DNA from: an uncultured Clostridia bacterium
Lineage (GTDB): Bacteria; Bacillota; Clostridia; Oscillospirales; Ruminococcaceae
Reading direction: 5' to 3'
Length of the DNA stretch: 5,329 nucleotides
NCBI GenBank assembly: GCA_947631585.1
Contig: CANRLY010000129.1
Coordinates: 1-5,329 of the forward strand
The number at the start of each line of letters is the position of its first letter. Position 1 is the first letter of the stretch. Position numbers and translations under genes: made by a program. A model generated the notes under the pieces. It did not search any database and had not been told where the DNA came from. It saw only the letters and a list, made by a program, of their open reading frames with translations. Shown here in pieces: positions 1-5,329 of this stretch.

Positions 1-2
1 AG

Positions 3-410
3 TTTATCCAGGACGGTTCAAAGGTGCTTTTTGAGACGGTCGTGGATATAAAAACTCCCAAACAGGATCTGTTCCTTGAAAACGATGAGGAAAACGCCGA
101 TGGGCTGAACTTCCTGACAAACCAGAATATGTCTCTCGTCAACCGCAGAGCCATGAACGGTACGGTTCTGGCTCACACGGACGGCAGCGTGCCGAACCTG
201 ATGGTGAAGATCCCGAAGCAGGATGAATTCTATCTGGGACAGCTGTTCTACTTCTTTGAGTTCGCCTGCGGCGTCAGCGGCTATATGCTGGGCGTGAACC
301 CGTTCAACCAGCCGGGAGTTGAAAGCTATAAAAAGAATATGTTTGCTCTTCTGGGAAAACCTGGATACGAGGACAGAAAAGCAGAACTGGAGGCAAAACT
401 CCACAGATAA
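3..410 (+). CDS. pgi: Glucose-6-phosphate isomerase, C-terminal part (5' end outside window)
   Basis: Pgi interconverts glucose-6-phosphate and fructose-6-phosphate in the cytoplasm, serving glycolysis and gluconeogenesis. The frame is open from the left edge and ends at TAA 408-410, giving the last 135 residues of a protein usually about 450 residues long in Firmicutes. The visible part starts FIQDGSKVLFET, continues with the family block LAHTDGSVPNL, and contains the second isomerase signature FNQPGVESYK (303-332), whose final lysine is the family's catalytic lysine. The ending ALLGKPGYEDRKAELEAKL is typical. A GTG at 24-26 lies inside the conserved region and is not the real start. No strong terminator follows, so the next gene 50 bases downstream could be cotranscribed. 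Identification is secure; only the truncation limits it. Confidence 0.96.
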   Translation, partial: FIQDGSKVLFETVVDIKTPKQDLFLENDEENADGLNFLTNQNMSLVNRRAMNGTVLAHTDGSVPNLMVKIPKQDEFYLGQLFYFFEFACGVSGYMLGVNPFNQPGVESYKKNMFALLGKPGYEDRKAELEAKLHR

Positions 411-460
411 TAGTCCCCAAATTGCACGGACGTGCTAATAATAGATTGGAGTGTTAAATT

Positions 461-862
461 ATGATTAATCTTATTACCGGAAAAAAGGGAACAGGAAAAA
501 CTAAAGTTCTTGTTGATATGATCAAAGAGTCTGCTGAAAAGGCTACCGGAAACGTTGTCTGCATTGAGAGAGGCATGAAGCTCACTTATGATATCCCTCA
601 TAAAGTAAGACTCGTTGACGCAGAAGAGTACGGTATCACCAGCTATGACGCTTTTTACGGCTTCGTTGCAGGTATGCTTGCCGGCAACTACGATATCCAG
701 CAGGTGTTCGTTGACGGTATCCTGAAGATCGGCGGAAGAGATTATAACGAACTGGGCGCAATGCTTGAAAAGCTCGCTATGATCGCAAAAGACGTAAAGA
801 TCACATTTACCGTTTCCGCTGACGATGAGGAACTCCCCCAGAGCGTTAAGGCATTTATGTAA
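461..862 (+). CDS. Small P-loop NTPase-like protein, function unknown
   Basis: This is a 133-residue cytoplasmic protein with no signal peptide or membrane segment. A Walker A motif GKKGTGKT is at residues 7-14, right after the first predicted beta strand (MINLIT). A hydrophobic strand ending in aspartate, QVFVD at 81-85, is a plausible Walker B, and ITFTVSA at 114-120 looks like a following core strand. The protein is little more than a bare nucleotide-binding core, much shorter than most P-loop ATPases, with no recognisable partner domain. The start ATG 461 has a GGAG SD at 448-451 with 9 bases between. From memory, similar small proteins occur in Oscillospiraceae and are sometimes loosely labelled PilT-like; I see no PilT-specific feature and do not accept that name. 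Its neighbours (pgi before, the yceD promoter after) do not suggest a role. Coding status is solid; function is unknown. Confidence 0.88.
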   Translation: MINLITGKKGTGKTKVLVDMIKESAEKATGNVVCIERGMKLTYDIPHKVRLVDAEEYGITSYDAFYGFVAGMLAGNYDIQQVFVDGILKIGGRDYNELGAMLEKLAMIAKDVKITFTVSADDEELPQSVKAFM

Positions 863-942
863 TAACGGCGTTTGCCCGACATCATCGCTGAATGTTTTCT
901 GCAAAGAATAATGGAAAAATTTTGTTGTGGGTAAAAAAGCTC

Positions 943-971
943 TTGACAAACAGTGCTGAATTGTTTATAAT
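943..971 (+). promoter_or_regulatory. Consensus sigma-A promoter for yceD-rpmF
   Basis: The -35 hexamer TTGACA (943-948) and the -10 hexamer TATAAT (966-971) both match the housekeeping consensus perfectly and are separated by the ideal 17 bases. An A/T-rich stretch just upstream (about 913-937) could act as an UP element. Transcription would start near 978, giving a leader of only about 20 bases before the yceD ATG at 999, so there is little room for a leader riboswitch. This suggests strong, growth-linked expression, as suits a ribosomal protein operon. Confidence 0.93.
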
Positions 972-998
972 GGAATTTGTGATGTTTGAGGTGCGGCT

Positions 999-1448
999 AT
1001 GAAATTACGTCTTAAAGAGCTTTTTGAGATCGAAGGGGAGCGTAAGGATATATCCTGTGAACTGTCCTTTGATGAACTTGACAAGATCGGGACGTATAGT
1101 TTTTCCGGACCGGTCAGACTGAAAGGAACGGTCTGTAACAGGGCAGGAGTAGTAACTCTGGAATATTCCTGCGGATTCACTGTTGACCATGTATGTGACA
1201 GATGCGTAAGAGAATTTCAGCGTGAGTATGAATACGAGTTCAGGCACATTCTTGTGAGAAGCGGAGCGGACGATGACTATCTGGTCTGCGACGATAACAC
1301 ACTTGATCTGAATGAAGTTGTCTTATCCGATATTCTGCTCACACTCCCTACAAAGATACTTTGCCGGGAGGATTGTAAGGGGCTTTGCATGATCTGCGGG
1401 GCTGACCTTAACGAGACAGACTGCGGACATTCCGCAGCATCGGATTAA
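999..1448 (+). CDS. yceD: YceD/DUF177 family protein
   Basis: This 149-residue protein belongs to the YceD (DUF177) family, linked to 23S rRNA accumulation and typically encoded just before rpmF; its molecular action is not well defined. Family features visible are an N-terminal beta-rich region with FSGPVRLKGTV (35-45), a CDRC pair at 66-69, an acidic middle (about 89-106), and the C-terminal cysteine block with C122, C126, C130, C133 and C142 in the pattern CREDCKGLCMICGADLN. The cysteines suggest zinc binding (inference). The ATG at 999 has GAGGTG at 988-993, 5 bases upstream, and sits about 20 bases after the predicted transcription start. The rpmF start follows the stop codon after 54 bases, with no terminator between, so the two should be cotranscribed. 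Confidence 0.93.
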   Translation: MKLRLKELFEIEGERKDISCELSFDELDKIGTYSFSGPVRLKGTVCNRAGVVTLEYSCGFTVDHVCDRCVREFQREYEYEFRHILVRSGADDDYLVCDDNTLDLNEVVLSDILLTLPTKILCREDCKGLCMICGADLNETDCGHSAASD

Positions 1449-1502
1449 CGGCGTCGTCATATTCATAAAAATGAAAGTTATACTGCAAGGAGGTGCCTTG
1501 AG

Positions 1503-1688
1503 ATGGCAGTACCTAAGAGAAAGGTATCAAAAGCAAGACGTGACAAGAGACGTTCTGCCGTATGGAAATTAGACCCGCCCGCTCTCTGCAAATGCTCTAA
1601 CTGCGGTGAGCTTACTTCTCCGCACAAAGTATGCAAGAACTGCGGATATTATAAGGGCGTAGAAGTAATCAGTAAGACTGCTGAATAA
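1503..1688 (+). CDS. rpmF: 50S ribosomal protein L32 (zinc-ribbon form)
   Basis: This is a 61-residue, strongly basic protein of normal L32 length, a component of the large ribosomal subunit. It begins with the family signature MAVPKRKVSKARRDKRR and carries two CxxC pairs, C31/C34 and C44/C47, forming a zinc ribbon. It is therefore the zinc-dependent (C+) form rather than the cysteine-free paralogue some bacteria induce in zinc shortage. A very strong SD, AAGGAGGTG at 1487-1495, precedes ATG 1503, in keeping with high ribosomal protein demand. It follows yceD in the usual order, but the common next gene plsX is absent; an intrinsic terminator follows instead. Confidence 0.98.
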   Translation: MAVPKRKVSKARRDKRRSAVWKLDPPALCKCSNCGELTSPHKVCKNCGYYKGVEVISKTAE

Positions 1689-1703
1689 GTTTCCTGAGAA
1701 CGC

Positions 1704-1741
1704 AAGGAGCAGAGTGGAGTAAATTCTTCTCTGCTCTTTTT
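1704..1741 (+). terminator. Intrinsic terminator after rpmF
   Basis: GAGCAGAG at 1707-1714 pairs perfectly with CTCTGCTC at 1729-1736 (8 bp). Weaker inner pairing of GGA (1716-1718) with TCT (1725-1727) is possible, and the outer AAG (1704-1706) can pair into the T run. Five T residues (1737-1741) follow at once. It lies 18 bases after the rpmF stop codon and closes the yceD-rpmF unit. Stem quality and T run make it convincing, though the short T run may allow some read-through. Confidence 0.9.
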
Positions 1742-1769
1742 CGTAAGGGAAGATCGGTTTGGGAGAAAA

Positions 1770-3071
1770 ATGGCTGTAGAAATAACAGGAGTAGTAAAAC
1801 ATTCGCCTGCCGGAAAGGCGCATATTAAAAAGGGAGACAAACTTCTCTCGATAAACGGTCATGAGATATCTGACGTGCTGGACTATATGTTTTATTCTGC
1901 TTATGATGAACTGGATATTTCATTTGAACGCAGGGAAAAACACTTTGAGAAACATATCAGAAAATCGGATTATGACGACCTGGGACTGGAATTTTCCAGC
2001 TTTTTGATGGACGAAAAACATTCCTGCCGAAATAAATGTGTGTTCTGCTTTATCGACCAGATGCCTCCTGGAATGAGAGAAACACTGTATTTTAAGGACG
2101 ATGACGCCAGACTTTCCTTTTTGCAGGGAAATTACGTCACACTGACAAACCTTTCAGACAGCGATGTTGAACGTATTATCGAAATGCGGCTGAGTATGAA
2201 TATTTCTGTTCATACTACCGACCCTGAACTGCGCTGCATAATGATGAACAACCGCTTTGCCGGCGAAAAGCTCAGGTATCTTAAAATGCTTGCCGATAAC
2301 GATATTTCCATGAACTGCCAGATCGTCCTTTGCCCCGGACTAAACGATAAAGACCAGCTGAGAAAAACGCTTGACGACCTGGAAAAACTTATGCCGAATA
2401 TCCAGTCTGTGGCGGTGGTGCCGGTGGGACTTACTAAGTTTCGTGAGGGTCTTTACCCTCTGAGGACTTTTACTCCTGAAGAATCTGCGGAGGCTATCCG
2501 TATCATTGAGGAAAAACAAAAAGTCTGTTTGGAAAAATATGGCACAAGAATGGTGTTTGCGTCTGATGAATTTTACCTTAATGCGGATATGGAACTGCCG
2601 GATACCGAAAGCTATGAGGATTACCCGCAGTATGAAAACGGGGTCGGGCTTATACGTTCACTGAGCGATGAGTTCTATGAAGCCCTTGTTCGGTGGGAGG
2701 ACGGCGCAGCACAAGGCGAAATTTCTCTTGCTACAGGCAAACTGGCTTTTCCGCTTATGAAAGAACTTGCCGCTGCGGCAGAAAAGAAATTTCCCCAGAG
2801 AAAGATACAGGTTTATGAGATAATAAATCACTTTTTCGGCGAGACTATCACCGTTGCCGGACTTATTACCGCCGGCGACCTTACAGAGCAGCTGAAAGGC
2901 AAGTCTCTTGGCGAAACGCTGCTTCTCCCGAAAGCTATGCTTATGGCAGATGGACCGGTGTTTCTTGATGATATGACGGTCTCTGATGTTGAAAATATAC
3001 TTTCGGTAAAGGTCAGGGCTGTGCCGAATAATGGCAAAGAATTGCTGAGAGCAATGCTTGGCAAGTGTTAA
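1770..3071 (+). CDS. PDZ / radical-SAM-like / DUF512 protein
   Basis: This 433-residue cytoplasmic protein belongs to a predicted Fe-S/radical SAM family with unknown substrate. Order of parts: an N-terminal PDZ-like domain (about 1-60, with SPAGKAHIKKGDKLLSING at 12-30 resembling the PDZ ligand-binding core); the cysteine cluster C86-x3-C90-x2-C93 in CRNKCVFCFIDQMP, matching the radical SAM [4Fe-4S] motif; a barrel-like middle (about 95-220, including NISVHTTDPELR); and a C-terminal DUF512 region (about 220-430) with INHFFGETITVAGLITAGDL and LPKAMLMADGPVFLDD. The start ATG 1770 has GGGAG at 1761-1765, only 4 bases upstream; no better in-frame start precedes it. It ends 12-18 bases before der. 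The association with der is known in Clostridia, but no reaction has been assigned to it as far as I know. Family assignment is secure; enzymatic activity is inferred. Confidence 0.93.
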   Translation: MAVEITGVVKHSPAGKAHIKKGDKLLSINGHEISDVLDYMFYSAYDELDISFERREKHFEKHIRKSDYDDLGLEFSSFLMDEKHSCRNKCVFCFIDQMPPGMRETLYFKDDDARLSFLQGNYVTLTNLSDSDVERIIEMRLSMNISVHTTDPELRCIMMNNRFAGEKLRYLKMLADNDISMNCQIVLCPGLNDKDQLRKTLDDLEKLMPNIQSVAVVPVGLTKFREGLYPLRTFTPEESAEAIRIIEEKQKVCLEKYGTRMVFASDEFYLNADMELPDTESYEDYPQYENGVGLIRSLSDEFYEALVRWEDGAAQGEISLATGKLAFPLMKELAAAAEKKFPQRKIQVYEIINHFFGETITVAGLITAGDLTEQLKGKSLGETLLLPKAMLMADGPVFLDDMTVSDVENILSVKVRAVPNNGKELLRAMLGKC

Positions 3072-3089
3072 AGAAAGGAAGAGATGTGT

Positions 3090-4421
3090 ATGGCTTTGCC
3101 GGTGGTGGCAGTGGTCGGCAGACCAAATGTGGGAAAATCCACGCTTTTTAATAAGCTCATCGGTCAGCAGCTTTCTATAGTTGAAGATACCCCCGGTGTG
3201 ACCAGAGACAGGATATATGCTAAGTGCGATTGGCAGGGACGTGAGTTCATGCTGGTCGATACCGGCGGAATTGAAAAAGATAACGGCGATGAGATACTGG
3301 CGCAAATGTGCCGTCAGGCGGAAGTCGCCATAGAACGTGCAGATGTCACTATACTTGTCACTGATATCAGAAGCGGAGTCACCGCAGGCGACCACGAAGC
3401 GGCGTCTATATTGCAAAAGGCTGGAAAACCCGTGGTTTTGTGCGTGAATAAGTGCGATACCGTAGGTGCGCCGCCTATGGAGTTTTACGAGTTCTATAAC
3501 CTTGGTCTCGGCGACCCGATAGCGGTTTCTTCCGTCCACGGTCACGGAACAGGTGACCTGCTGGACGAGGTGCTGAAAAATCTTCCGGACGACAGCGGCG
3601 ACGACTACGGAGACGAGTATATAAAAGTAGCGGTCATCGGAAAGCCCAACGTGGGAAAGTCCTCTCTTATAAATAAGATTTGCGGCGAAGAAAGAGTGAT
3701 AGTCTCAAATGTTGCCGGAACTACCAGAGACGCCACCGATACCGTGTTTGAAAATGATTCCGGCAAATTCGTTCTCATAGATACCGCCGGTATAAGAAAA
3801 AAATCTAAGGTGTCGGACGATATCGAACGCTACAGTGTGCTAAGGTCATATATGGCGGTGGATAGAGCAGACGTGGCTGTAATAGTTATCGACGCCCTTG
3901 TGGGCTTTACCGAACAGGACAGCAAAGTCGCCGGCTATGCCCACGAAAAGGGAAAAGCCTGCGTTATCGCCGTCAATAAGTGGGACGCTGTTGAAAAGAA
4001 AACAAACACTATGAACGAGTATACAGAAAAGCTCCGTGAAGGTCTGAGCTTTATGTCTTACGCACCGTTCGTATTTATTTCTGCGGTCACCGGACAAAGG
4101 ATCGACAAGCTGTTCGAGACTATTAAGTTTGCAGCTGCCCAGAACGCTGTCCGCATACCTACAGGTCGGCTCAATGATGTTCTGGCTTATGCAACGTCAA
4201 GAGTTCAGCCGCCGTCTGATAAGGGCAAACGCCTGAAGATATACTACATGACTCAAGCTTCCACCAAACCGCCTACTTTTGTTATGTTTGTAAACAAAGC
4301 TCAGCTTTTCCACTTTTCCTATCAAAGGTATATCGAAAATCAGATCCGTGAAACTTTCGGGCTTGACGGAACTCCCGTTCGGTTCGTGATACGGGAAAGG
4401 GATACCGATGATACTAAATGA
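3090..4421 (+). CDS. der: Ribosome biogenesis GTPase Der (EngA)
   Basis: Der is an essential GTPase with two tandem G domains that acts in 50S subunit maturation. Counting from ATG 3090 (443 residues, normal family length), domain 1 has GRPNVGKS (10-17), DTGG (57-60) and NKCD (120-123). After an acidic linker (DDSGDDYGDE, about 167-176), domain 2 has GKPNVGKS (184-191), DTAG (231-234) and NKWD (296-299). The last 90 or so residues form the KH-like RNA-binding domain. All nucleotide-binding motifs are intact. An alternative ATG at 3084 adds Met-Cys; I prefer 3090 because homologues start MA-x-P and because the SD core (AAGGA, 3075-3079) lies 10 bases from 3090 against 4 from 3084, though this is not decisive. 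It lies 18 bases after the preceding gene and 18 before plsY, indicating one operon. Confidence 0.97.
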   Translation: MALPVVAVVGRPNVGKSTLFNKLIGQQLSIVEDTPGVTRDRIYAKCDWQGREFMLVDTGGIEKDNGDEILAQMCRQAEVAIERADVTILVTDIRSGVTAGDHEAASILQKAGKPVVLCVNKCDTVGAPPMEFYEFYNLGLGDPIAVSSVHGHGTGDLLDEVLKNLPDDSGDDYGDEYIKVAVIGKPNVGKSSLINKICGEERVIVSNVAGTTRDATDTVFENDSGKFVLIDTAGIRKKSKVSDDIERYSVLRSYMAVDRADVAVIVIDALVGFTEQDSKVAGYAHEKGKACVIAVNKWDAVEKKTNTMNEYTEKLREGLSFMSYAPFVFISAVTGQRIDKLFETIKFAAAQNAVRIPTGRLNDVLAYATSRVQPPSDKGKRLKIYYMTQASTKPPTFVMFVNKAQLFHFSYQRYIENQIRETFGLDGTPVRFVIRERDTDDTK

Positions 4422-4439
4422 TCTGCGGAGGGGTATGAT

Positions 4440-5111
4440 ATGGGATTTTTAAAAATATTGGCAGGTATGCTTCTGGCGTCGGGATTTGCATATTTTCTCG
4501 GAAGCCTTAATTCTGCCATTCTGGTGTGCAGGATAGCTAAAGGTCAGGATATAAGAAATTTTGGCAGCAACAATGCCGGTCTGACTAACGTTCTCAGAAC
4601 ATACGGCAAGAAACTTGCGGCGGTAACGCTTATCTGCGACCTGGCAAAAGGAGTAGTCTCCGTGCTGTTTGCTAGGTTTGTTGTCGGGGGACTGATGGGG
4701 ATCACAGTGCTTGGCGATGAACTGTTTATCTGCTATCTGGCGGCGTTCTTCGTTATGTTCGGACACGTTTACCCAATTTATTATGGGTTCAAAGGCGGAA
4801 AAGGCGTGCTGCTGGGAGCAACTTCGCTGCTGGCAGTCGATCCGTTAAGCTGCGCTCTTGCACTGACGGTTTTTGCGCTGGTGCTGTATTTTTCAAAATA
4901 TGTATCTTTAAGCTCTATATTTGCTTCGCTGTCATTTCCTGTATTTACTGCGCTGACTCAGATGGCAAGGGGCTACGACAGCTATGCTCTTAACGCAGTG
5001 ATGGTCTTTGCCATGAGCCTTATTATAGTCTATAAACACAAACCGAATATACAGCGGCTCAATGAAGGCACTGAAAGCAAGATAGGGTCTAAGAAGCCGA
5101 AAGACAACTGA
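4440..5111 (+). CDS. plsY: Acyl-phosphate:glycerol-3-phosphate acyltransferase PlsY
   Basis: PlsY is an integral membrane enzyme that transfers an acyl chain from acyl-phosphate (made by PlsX) to glycerol-3-phosphate, giving lysophosphatidic acid. The 223-residue product has several hydrophobic segments (about 5-30, 57-85, 93-115, 127-150, 156-175, 183-198). The three family motifs are present: FGSNNAGLTNVLR (41-53), the glycine-rich GHVYPIYYGFKGGKGV (108-123), and KHKPNIQRLNEGTE (199-212). In motif 1 the common GSGNxGATN reads GSNNAGLTN; the core GSxNxGxTN is kept. It is slightly longer than the usual 195-205 residues, with a charged tail (213-223). ATG 4440 follows SD GGAGGGG (4427-4433) by 6 bases. 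gpsA, which makes its glycerol-3-phosphate substrate, comes next, supporting the assignment. Confidence 0.96.
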   Translation: MGFLKILAGMLLASGFAYFLGSLNSAILVCRIAKGQDIRNFGSNNAGLTNVLRTYGKKLAAVTLICDLAKGVVSVLFARFVVGGLMGITVLGDELFICYLAAFFVMFGHVYPIYYGFKGGKGVLLGATSLLAVDPLSCALALTVFALVLYFSKYVSLSSIFASLSFPVFTALTQMARGYDSYALNAVMVFAMSLIIVYKHKPNIQRLNEGTESKIGSKKPKDN

Positions 5112-5120
5112 TAACTTTTG

Positions 5121-5160
5121 AAAGGAGGAGCTTCCGAAGCGGCGGGAGCTGGAAATCGCT
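5121..5160 (+). promoter_or_regulatory. gpsA ribosome binding region: strong SD plus intervening hairpin
   Basis: The plsY-gpsA gap holds AAAGGAGG at 5121-5128, a near-perfect SD but 32 bases from the gpsA ATG at 5161, too far for normal use. Directly after it, 5129-5136 can pair with 5143-5150 (8 bp, one G-U pair, loop AAGCGG). Folding this 22-base hairpin leaves 10 bases (5151-5160) between SD and ATG, within working range. No ATG, GTG or TTG lies in frame between the SD and 5161. A weaker GGGAG at 5144-5148 (12 bases from the ATG) could serve instead but is half of the stem. Confidence 0.6.
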
Positions 5161-5329
5161 ATGGCTGAAATAACTATCCTTGGTTCGGGGGGATTCGGAC
5201 TTTCTCTGGCAGTTTTGTGCAATAATAACGGTCATAACGTGACCGTCTGGTCAAAATTCCAGGACGAGATAGACGCAATTAAACGCACCGGCGAACTTAA
5301 AGCAAAGCTGCCGGGAGTATTCATACCCG
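5161..5329 (+). CDS. gpsA: NAD(P)-dependent glycerol-3-phosphate dehydrogenase, N-terminal part (3' end outside window)
   Basis: GpsA reduces dihydroxyacetone phosphate to sn-glycerol-3-phosphate in the cytoplasm, supplying the backbone for phospholipids. The first 56 residues are visible and the frame stays open to the right edge. They begin MAEITILGSGGFGLSLAVL, with the Rossmann dinucleotide-binding pattern G8-x-G10-x-x-G13, then GHNVTVWSK (24-32) matching the second strand of the family (GHxVxLW), and LPGVFIP near the edge, matching the conserved LPxVxxP block. ATG 5161 fits the family start; upstream in-frame codons offer no ATG, GTG or TTG before the stop at 5119-5121. It follows plsY by 49 bases, so substrate synthesis and use are probably co-expressed. 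Domain and family assignment are firm despite the short fragment. Confidence 0.94.
   Translation, partial: MAEITILGSGGFGLSLAVLCNNNGHNVTVWSKFQDEIDAIKRTGELKAKLPGVFIP

Noticed and set aside
405..442. Possible promoter for the P-loop gene (GATAAT at 406-411 or AATAAT at 437-442)
   Set aside because: No -35 hexamer lies at a workable distance from either, and starting from the second would begin the RNA at the SD itself.
863..942. Possible terminator after the P-loop gene (TTTGC 871-875 with GCAAA 901-905, or TTCT/AGAA around GCAA at 897-908)
   Set aside because: The first has a 25-base loop, the second only four mostly A-T pairs, and neither is followed by a T run.
326..949. Minus-strand open frame (207 codons) antisense to the P-loop gene
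   Set aside because: The plus-strand gene has a clear SD and Walker A motif; the antisense product looks like no protein family and would cover the end of pgi as well.
1462..1475. TTCAT/ATGAA hairpin with an AAAA loop before the rpmF SD
   Set aside because: Five mainly A-T pairs are too weak to support a regulatory claim, and it does not cover the SD.
2658..3545. Long open frame (295 codons) on the minus strand across the end of the PDZ/radical-SAM-like gene and the start of der
   Set aside because: It lies antisense to two well-supported conserved genes, the protein has no recognisable motif, and the openness follows from codon use of the plus-strand genes.
3118..3672. Repeated GTPase loop-encoding sequences within der
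   Set aside because: They encode the two ancestral G domains normal for Der and are not a recent DNA repeat.

Overview
The window reads as ordinary core chromosome from a Gram-positive Clostridia-type bacterium, most likely a Ruminococcus/Oscillospiraceae relative. The grounds are strong purine-rich Shine-Dalgarno (SD) sites, the yceD-rpmF pair, a PDZ/radical-SAM-like gene directly before der, and a small P-loop protein of a type I associate with that family. The taxonomic call is inference from gene content and style. Every credible gene is on the + strand, and I see no insertion sequence, phage gene, CRISPR array, tRNA or rRNA.

Layout: (1) the 3' end of glucose-6-phosphate isomerase (pgi), cut by the left edge; (2) a 133-residue P-loop NTPase-like protein of unknown function; (3) a self-contained unit with a perfect-consensus sigma-A promoter, yceD (DUF177), rpmF (zinc-binding ribosomal protein L32) and an intrinsic terminator; (4) a tightly packed run of a PDZ/radical-SAM-like/DUF512 protein, der (double GTPase for 50S assembly), plsY (acyl-phosphate:glycerol-3-phosphate acyltransferase) and the 5' end of gpsA (glycerol-3-phosphate dehydrogenase), cut by the right edge.

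Two themes link the genes. YceD, L32 and Der all concern the large ribosomal subunit. GpsA makes glycerol-3-phosphate and PlsY acylates it, so these two form the first committed steps of membrane phospholipid synthesis. Pgi belongs to central carbon metabolism and looks unrelated.

I found no clearly new multi-gene system. The points most worth a second look are an 8-bp hairpin that exactly fills the gap between a perfect SD and the distant gpsA start codon (a possible folded-leader ribosome binding site), the uncharacterised P-loop protein, the uncharacterised PDZ/radical-SAM-like protein beside der, and a terminator in front of the der cluster with no visible promoter after it.
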